Shown here in pieces: positions 58,816 through 64,000 of a DNA stretch of 64,000 bases. This DNA is from Haloprofundus salilacus (GTDB lineage: Archaea > Halobacteriota > Halobacteria > Halobacteriales > Haloferacaceae). The notes beneath the pieces were generated by a model, which saw only the letters and a list, made by a program, of their open reading frames with translations, was not told the DNA's origin and ran no database searches. Numbering within the stretch: the stretch's first letter is position 1; every line of letters begins with the position of its first letter. Made by a program: the position numbers and the translations under genes. The stretch lies in contig NZ_CP083723.1 in the NCBI RefSeq assembly GCF_020150815.1, positions 1,116,001 through 1,180,000 on the forward strand. The letters run 5' to 3'.

Positions 58816-59889
58816 CTACTCCGACGACAACCGCCACAGCGTCGAGGAGTACTCCTTGCCGGGTTCCGGGCCGCCGGAGACGGCGTACAACTGGCCGTCG
58901 ATGGCCGCGACGCCGAGTCCGTGTCTCCCCTCCGGCATGTCGGGATACTGCTCCCACGAGTTGCTCTCGGGGTCGTACCCTTCGACGGTCGCCTGCGTCC
59001 CCTCGGGTTTCTCGCCGCCAAGGACGAACACCTTGCCGCCCATCGCCGCGCCGTTGACGCCGCCACGCTCGGAGGGCATCGGCGTCAACTCCGTCCACTC
59101 GTTGCTCCGGGGGTCGTACGATTCGTTGGCGCTCAGCTCCTCGCCGAACTCCCTGCGACCGCCCACGACGTACAGCTTGCCACCGACCGCACCCGAGGTG
59201 AGGTGGTTTCGAGCCGTCGGCATGTCCGGTCCCTTCGACCACTCGTCCGCTTTCGGGTCGTAGATTTCGAGCGTCGCTTTCACCCCGCCGACGATACCAC
59301 CTTTCGTGTAGCCGCCGGCGACGTACGTCTTCCCGCCGACGAGTTCGGCCGTCGGCGCGCCGCGCCCCGTCGGCATCCGCGCTCGCTCCGCCCACGAGTC
59401 GCTCTCGGGGTCGTACGCGTACGTCGTCGCCACCGACTTTTCGGCCTCCGTGTATCCCCCGAAGACGAGGATCCGTCCTCGATGGGCGACTGCCTTGACG
59501 TGGTGTAGCGCCCGCGGCAGCGCCGCGGCGCTCCGCCAAGAGTCCTCCTCTGGGTTGTAGACGGCCACCGCGCCGGTGACGCCGTCGGGGACGTAGCCGC
59601 CGATGACGTACAGTTCACCGTTCAGCGCGACGGCTTCGACTTCCGTCCGCTCTGGTCCCGGCATCGGCGTCAGTTCGGTCCAACGCAGCTCTCCCGCGCT
59701 CGCTGTCTCCTGAGTCGGCGCGTTGGTTTGTGCCGGTTGGTCGGACTGTCCCGACCCGTCGGTCCCGTCCGGTTTGTCGGACTGCGCGCCCGTCGCTCCC
59801 GAGGCGTCGTCCCGATTAGTGCACCCGGCGAGCGCGACGGCAGCCACCGCTGTACCGCGTCGGATGAATTCTCGTCTGTTCGTGCTCAC
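58816..59889 (-). CDS. Kelch-repeat Tat lipoprotein
   Basis: A 357-residue exported protein with a GTG start. The signal is STNRREFIRRGTAVAAVALA followed by the lipobox LAGC, so it uses Tat and is lipid-anchored. After a Ser/Gly/Thr-rich linker come six Kelch repeats forming a beta-propeller (ELYVIGGY, RILVFGGY, KTYVAGGY, KLYVVGGR, KVFVLGGE, QLYAVSGG). No catalytic residues are evident. A surface binding or scaffold protein. Confidence 0.88.
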   Translation of the reverse strand: MSTNRREFIRRGTAVAAVALAGCTNRDDASGATGAQSDKPDGTDGSGQSDQPAQTNAPTQETASAGELRWTELTPMPGPERTEVEAVALNGELYVIGGYVPDGVTGAVAVYNPEEDSWRSAAALPRALHHVKAVAHRGRILVFGGYTEAEKSVATTYAYDPESDSWAERARMPTGRGAPTAELVGGKTYVAGGYTKGGIVGGVKATLEIYDPKADEWSKGPDMPTARNHLTSGAVGGKLYVVGGRREFGEELSANESYDPRSNEWTELTPMPSERGGVNGAAMGGKVFVLGGEKPEGTQATVEGYDPESNSWEQYPDMPEGRHGLGVAAIDGQLYAVSGGPEPGKEYSSTLWRLSSE

Positions 59890-60031
59890 AGTTTGCTCTC
59901 GACACTCGTACAGCGAAACCACCCAAGGTTATGTCGCGCTTACTGGCCGCTTTCGCCGCAGAACTCGCCGGTTGGCTCCGACTCCGACGAGCTGCCGTAC
60001 CGGTTCGGGCGCTCGACTGCTCGGCTTCGGA

Positions 60032-60484
60032 CTACTCGCCGAACTCGGATTCGGTCACGCGAACCCTCAGCGTCTCGTCCACGTCGTAGAGGTCGTAGTC
60101 GGGGACCCGTCCGTCGACACGCGCGAGGTACATCGGGTCGAGCAGTTCGTCGTCGTCGACGCCGTACACTTTCAGGTAGCGGTCGGTCTCCTCGGGTCGG
60201 ATATCGCCCTCGCGGACGGCCGTCGCGAGTTTCCGCGAGAGCCACTCCGTCTCGCTGATGCTCGGCGATTTGACCAGCGCGTCGTCGGCGAAGCGCACGA
60301 GGTACCAGTTGAGGTCGTTGAGCAGCGAGACAGCCGCGCCGACGCTCACCGTCTCCAGTTCGAGGCTGTTGCGGTACGGTTCGTGGAGGTCGTACGTCGC
60401 GAGCGCCGCCCGCGCAGTCTCCCGCGATAGCAGTTCGTACCGGAGGTTTACCTCGGGCGCGCCGATTAGACAAACCCGCGTCAC
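60032..60484 (-). CDS. DUF5804 family protein
   Basis: A 150-residue haloarchaeal protein that I recognise as DUF5804: MTRVCLIGAPEVNLRYELLS, RETARAALATYDLHEPYRNS and VGAAVSLLNDLNWYLVRFAD. Function unknown. CTATAG at 60505-60511 on the minus strand is about 24-27 bp before the ATG. It starts 22 bp after thiI ends on the same strand, so read-through from thiI is possible. Confidence 0.8.
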   Translation of the reverse strand: MTRVCLIGAPEVNLRYELLSRETARAALATYDLHEPYRNSLELETVSVGAAVSLLNDLNWYLVRFADDALVKSPSISETEWLSRKLATAVREGDIRPEETDRYLKVYGVDDDELLDPMYLARVDGRVPDYDLYDVDETLRVRVTESEFGE

Positions 60485-60506
60485 GGCTGTAGGTACCCCG
60501 TGACGG

Positions 60507-61736
60507 CTATAGGGATTCCGGTCCCAGCTCCGGCCGTTCCGGGTCCCGTCTCGGTTCGACCTCGACCACGCGCGCCTCCCGCGCCGCGTCCTCGGCCCGC
60601 GACAACAGAGCCTCCGGCTCCGCCGCCTCTACGTCCGCGAGCGCGGCGTTCGTCTCCGGGCGCGACGGCGCGACGCGCTCGCAGCCTACGGGAAGCGTCG
60701 AATCGTCGTACGTTCCGATTCGCCGCGCCTGCGCGACGATGTCGGATTTGTCGCGCGTCAGAAGCGGCCGATACACCGGAACTGTGGTCACCGCGTCCGT
60801 GACGGCGAAGTTCGGTCCGGTCTGACTCGACTTCTGTCCGAGCGACTCGCCGGTGACGACGGCGTGCGCGCCCAGTTCCTTCGCCACCGTCTCGCCGATT
60901 CTGAGCATCGTCCGGCGGAGCGAGAGCATCCGCGTCGCCCCGACTTCGGCGGCGAGTTCGGCCACGAGGCCGCCCGCCGGGACGACTCGCGGACGAACGT
61001 CGAATTCGGGCGCGAACGCCGCGAGGCGGCGCATCGTCGACACCGCCCGAGCCTCGTGGTCCGGCCCGCCAAACTCCCCGAGGTCGACGTAGACGGGGAC
61101 GACGACGCAGCCGCGTTTCATCACCTCCCACGCCGCGACGGGCGAGTCGATACCGCCGCTGACGAGCGCCACCGCCTTGCCTTGCGTGCCGAGCGGGAGG
61201 CCGCCGGGTCCGCCACGCTCATTCGTCGAGACGAACGCCTCGTCCTCCCGCGCTTCGATCCGGTAGGTCACGTCGGGATCGTCGAGGTCGACCGACGCGC
61301 CGGTTCGCTCCTCGACGGCCGCGCCGCCGACGCGTTCGAGTTCCCGACTGCCGAAGTCGTGCGCCGACTTCGCTCCGGCGCGAGAGACGCGGACAGCGAA
61401 CGATCTTTCTTCCGTTTGTTCGCCCGCAAGCGACTCCAGCACGCCGACGAGCGTCTCTCGGTCGGGTGCGCAGGTGACCGCAGGTCGGGCGGTGACGACG
61501 CCGAAGGTGTCGGTGGCGGCGTCGGTGGCGGCCTCCACCTGCTCGGGATTTCGGAGGTGAATCAGCGGCCGCGACCATCGGCGCTCCACCTCGGCGTCGA
61601 CGCCGCGGGCGTCGAGCATCGCCGCGAGGTTCGAGACGAGCGTCCGCTCCATCCGGCCGCGGACTTTCGAACTCTTGGTGCCGATTTCGCCGTAGGAGAC
61701 GACGACGGTGTCGCGTTCGAGGGCCACGGGTTCCAC
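60507..61736 (-). CDS. thiI: tRNA 4-thiouridine synthetase / sulfurtransferase ThiI
   Basis: A 409-residue protein: N-terminal ferredoxin-like and THUMP domains (VVVSYGEIGTKSSKVRGRME, FGVVTARPAVTCAP, RSFAVRVSRAGAK) and a PP-loop ATPase (VALVSGGIDSPVAAWEVMKR) with VVTGESLGQKSSQTGPNFAV. It lacks the C-terminal rhodanese domain, as usual in archaea. It modifies U8 of tRNA. CTTATCC about 27 bp upstream is its TATA. Confidence 0.93.
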   Translation of the reverse strand: MEPVALERDTVVVSYGEIGTKSSKVRGRMERTLVSNLAAMLDARGVDAEVERRWSRPLIHLRNPEQVEAATDAATDTFGVVTARPAVTCAPDRETLVGVLESLAGEQTEERSFAVRVSRAGAKSAHDFGSRELERVGGAAVEERTGASVDLDDPDVTYRIEAREDEAFVSTNERGGPGGLPLGTQGKAVALVSGGIDSPVAAWEVMKRGCVVVPVYVDLGEFGGPDHEARAVSTMRRLAAFAPEFDVRPRVVPAGGLVAELAAEVGATRMLSLRRTMLRIGETVAKELGAHAVVTGESLGQKSSQTGPNFAVTDAVTTVPVYRPLLTRDKSDIVAQARRIGTYDDSTLPVGCERVAPSRPETNAALADVEAAEPEALLSRAEDAAREARVVEVEPRRDPERPELGPESL

Positions 61737-61813
61737 TACCGGAGGCTATCCGGTCGGAGGATAAGAGGGTTCGCACCTCGAGTTCCCCGTCTGTCGCCGC
61801 CGAGTCAGGTCCG

Positions 61814-62584
61814 TTACGTCACGGCGAGGCCGACGCCCGCCGCGACCAGCGTCACCCCGAGGACGGCCTTCAGGCGTGACGCGTCGACTCGGTGGGCGAC
61901 CCGCCAACCGACGACGACGCCGACGAGCTCCGGAACCCCGACGAGGGCGACCAGGGGCAGCGAGATGGCCCCCTGCGTCACATACGTCGCTGCCGCGAAC
62001 GCCGAGAGAAACACCGACTGCACCTGCGCGACGGCGAGCGCGTCAAGCATCGTGACCCCGAGGAGTACCAACACCGGCACGGTGACGACCGGTCCGCCGA
62101 CCCCGAGCAGCCCGCAGAGAACGCCGATGGCGAACGCGAGGGCGGCGAAGACGGACGCGCCCGCTGGGAGGTCGGGGTCGACCGACCACTTCGCGCCGAG
62201 TGATCGTCGCTCGCGGTAGACGATGCTCGTCCCGACGAGCACGGTGAACCCGGTCAGCAGCGATCCAAATGCGGCTGTTGAGAGGGCTGCGTTCGCGAGC
62301 GCACCGACCACCGCGCCGACTACACTCGGCACCGTGACGATGGTCGCGAGCCGCTTCCCCGCCCGCGTCCGTAACTCGCCGGACCGGTAGTAGGTGTAAC
62401 TCCCGAGAAGCCCTGTGACGACGAACGTCGTCAGCGCCGTTCCCGCCACGGTCGACGATGGGACGTCCGTGAACGCGAACAGCGCGACGGTAACGAAGAC
62501 GCCGCCGGGCCCGACGGCGGTGATACCGATCCCTGACAGAAACGCGACGCCGACCAGGAGAACCAGCGTCGAAGTAGAGAGCAT
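61814..62584 (-). CDS. TSUP/TauE-SafE family anion permease
   Basis: A 256-residue membrane protein with about eight hydrophobic segments in two repeats. Typical stretches are GIGITAVGPGGVFVTVALFA and GVLCGLLGVGGPVVTVPVLV, the paired glycine-rich motifs of TSUP proteins. It likely moves sulphite, sulphonate or another anion; the cargo is unknown. The start is 13 bp after the stop of the NRAMP-like gene, so they form an operon. Confidence 0.88.
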   Translation of the reverse strand: MLSTSTLVLLVGVAFLSGIGITAVGPGGVFVTVALFAFTDVPSSTVAGTALTTFVVTGLLGSYTYYRSGELRTRAGKRLATIVTVPSVVGAVVGALANAALSTAAFGSLLTGFTVLVGTSIVYRERRSLGAKWSVDPDLPAGASVFAALAFAIGVLCGLLGVGGPVVTVPVLVLLGVTMLDALAVAQVQSVFLSAFAAATYVTQGAISLPLVALVGVPELVGVVVGWRVAHRVDASRLKAVLGVTLVAAGVGLAVT

Positions 62585-62597
62585 ATATTCTCTGTGT

Positions 62598-63863
62598 TCA
62601 GATTCCGCCGGTGGTCAGCGTGTCGATGAACCCCGGCAGCGACGTGGCGGCGAGGTAAATCGAGAGCAGCACGAGCATCGCGTTCACCAGTGCCAAGCGG
62701 AGGCTATTCTTGTGCTCGCCCATCGTCTCCCGGTCGTTGACTGCCCAGAACAGCAACGCCGCGGCGATCGGGAGGCTGATGATGCCGTTGTACGCCGGAA
62801 AGAGGATTATCATGTCGATGACGCTGAGTCCGGCGAACTGGTGGACCAGCGGCGAGAGGCAGCCGATGCCGACGCCGACAACGTAGATGAGCTTGAACTC
62901 CCGACTGCTGGGGGTCGCGCTTCGGCCGCGAGCGTGTTGGACCAGGTACGACGGCGTCCACATTATCGGAATGATACTGTTGAACGCGGCGGCGATCGTC
63001 CCGAAAAGGAAGACGAACATCGCCCACCGGCCGAGCACGTCCGCGAGCGCTCGCCCTGGCGTGATGAACGTGTCGAGGTTCGTGTACCCTGCCGGGCGGA
63101 GCACCGCCGCCGCGACAACGAGGATGGCGATCGTAGTGACGCCGCCGACGAGATACCCCAGTCCGAGATCGCGGCGAACGGCCGGTAGGTCCGAGGCTCC
63201 TGTCCACCCCTTCTCGCCGACTAGATTCGATTCGAGAAAGAAGTTCGGCCACAGCGCCGTCGTTCCGACGATGGCGGCCGCGAGCGTCAGCGACCCGCCG
63301 GGAATCGACGGCACGAACCCGGACGCGATACCGGTCACCGAGGGCGCGCTCACGCCGGCGACGGTCACGTAGACGACGAGCAGTCCGAGCATCATCGCCG
63401 TCATGACGCGCTCGATTCCTTCGTAGTCCAAGACTCCGACTAAGATGGCGAGAACGCCGGTGACCACCGCGAGCGGTTGCCATCCGACAGCGCCGTCGAG
63501 GAGAATCGAGAGCCCCATTCCGACGGCCGCCGTGAGTTCGAGCGCCCACGCGACACATCCCGCCGAGAGAAGCACAGCCAGCAGTGTCGAGCTCGTTTTC
63601 CCCAGTTTGCGTCGGGCGAACTCCATCAAGGGTACACCGAAGATACCCAGACGTGCGCTCATGTCCTGCCCGATGAAACCGATGAGTGCACCACCGACGA
63701 CGGCCCAGATGAGCGCGTACCCGAACTTGACTCCGGCCTGACTCGCGATAAACACTGAGCCGGAGCCGAAGTAACTAGCAACCATCACGAACGCGAGACC
63801 GTACTTCTGGAAGAACCCCTTCGCCGTACTCCGGAGTCCACCAGTGTATGATCCGAATGACAT
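62598..63863 (-). CDS. NRAMP-related transporter lacking the DPGN motif
   Basis: A 421-residue, 11-segment membrane protein of the NRAMP/LeuT fold. Where NRAMP metal transporters have DPGN in TM1, this protein reads VASYFGSGSVFIASQAGVKF. The TM6 metal-binding MPH is replaced by LWPNFFLESNLV. Overall order and the QDMSARLGIFGVPLMEFARR loop fit the family. It may move another cation (Mg or Al, as in NRMT/NRAT relatives) or a different substrate. First gene of an operon with a TSUP permease. Confidence 0.82.
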   Translation of the reverse strand: MSFGSYTGGLRSTAKGFFQKYGLAFVMVASYFGSGSVFIASQAGVKFGYALIWAVVGGALIGFIGQDMSARLGIFGVPLMEFARRKLGKTSSTLLAVLLSAGCVAWALELTAAVGMGLSILLDGAVGWQPLAVVTGVLAILVGVLDYEGIERVMTAMMLGLLVVYVTVAGVSAPSVTGIASGFVPSIPGGSLTLAAAIVGTTALWPNFFLESNLVGEKGWTGASDLPAVRRDLGLGYLVGGVTTIAILVVAAAVLRPAGYTNLDTFITPGRALADVLGRWAMFVFLFGTIAAAFNSIIPIMWTPSYLVQHARGRSATPSSREFKLIYVVGVGIGCLSPLVHQFAGLSVIDMIILFPAYNGIISLPIAAALLFWAVNDRETMGEHKNSLRLALVNAMLVLLSIYLAATSLPGFIDTLTTGGI

Positions 63864-64000
63864 TTGTTGAGAACCGAGTATCTGCGTCGAACGAACTTTT
63901 CGGCACGATAACAGTCCGGATTCAGAGGGATTGTTCTGGTGCTTGTCAAAGAAAGCACGATGTTGAGTCGGCGCTGACGGTGCGTTCGAAGGGCGGTGAG
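63864..64000. other. Upstream region at right edge
   Basis: 137 bp containing the promoter region of the NRAMP-like gene; no gene seen. Confidence 0.4.

Overview
The window looks like chromosomal DNA of a haloarchaeon (class Halobacteria; gene content and order suggest Haloferacales, but I cannot fix the genus). The evidence is high G+C, very acidic proteins, TFB/TATA promoters about 27-29 bp upstream of start codons (mostly leaderless genes), two TFB-family proteins, aIF2-beta, Nop5/fibrillarin, haloarchaeal gamma-glutamylcysteine ligase and DacZ.

Layout. 0-10 kb: a frameshifted, truncated copper oxidase; a PRC-barrel (CdpB-like) protein convergent with a TrkA-N/DHH phosphoesterase; tRNA-Lys; a stand-alone receiver protein; and a probable glycolate (or D-lactate) dehydrogenase followed by an alanine-glyoxylate-type aminotransferase. 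10-25 kb: mostly housekeeping (MFS, thrS, malQ, flippase-like protein, DJ-1, M20 amidohydrolase, MscS, ogg, UPF0212/UPF0058, aIF2-beta, tfb), plus a small gene broken by an in-frame TAG. 25-31 kb and 38-41 kb: two parts of a phenylacetate pathway. The first has paaK, a 3-hydroxyacyl-CoA dehydrogenase, an enoyl-CoA hydratase and a MaoC hydratase. The second is a paaABCD operon in which PaaD is split into two proteins, facing a bat-type regulator.

30.8-38 kb lies between the two paa parts and is the least conventional region. It holds an ABC exporter whose ATPase has lost its N-terminal half, then four translationally coupled, extremely acidic proteins with low-complexity linkers, then two tandem YihY membrane paralogs. 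The first acidic protein carries a repeat-like core that resembles a core I remember from extracellular bacterial proteins. The third ends in a SAP-like module and the fourth in a duplicated HSTVP motif. This cluster is my best candidate for an undescribed system.

41.4-45.6 kb: nop5-flpA, gshA, a winged-helix protein, coaD and a one-cyclin TFB-like protein. 45.7-49.1 kb: tRNA-Leu with a 2.4-kb integrated mini-element bounded by 45-bp direct repeats, followed by an array of decayed attachment sites, T-arm-ended hairpins and an integrase remnant. 49.2-64 kb: cold-shock protein, dacZ-mscS (c-di-AMP and osmotic stress), acyltransferase, GNAT, purD, a YyaL-like thioredoxin-fold protein, a thioredoxin, cysK-like synthase, Kelch lipoprotein, DUF5804, thiI and an NRAMP-like/TSUP transporter pair.

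DacZ and the DHH protein could together make and break c-di-AMP. The paa genes convert phenylacetate to ring-opened CoA products. The glycolate operon would feed glyoxylate to glycine.
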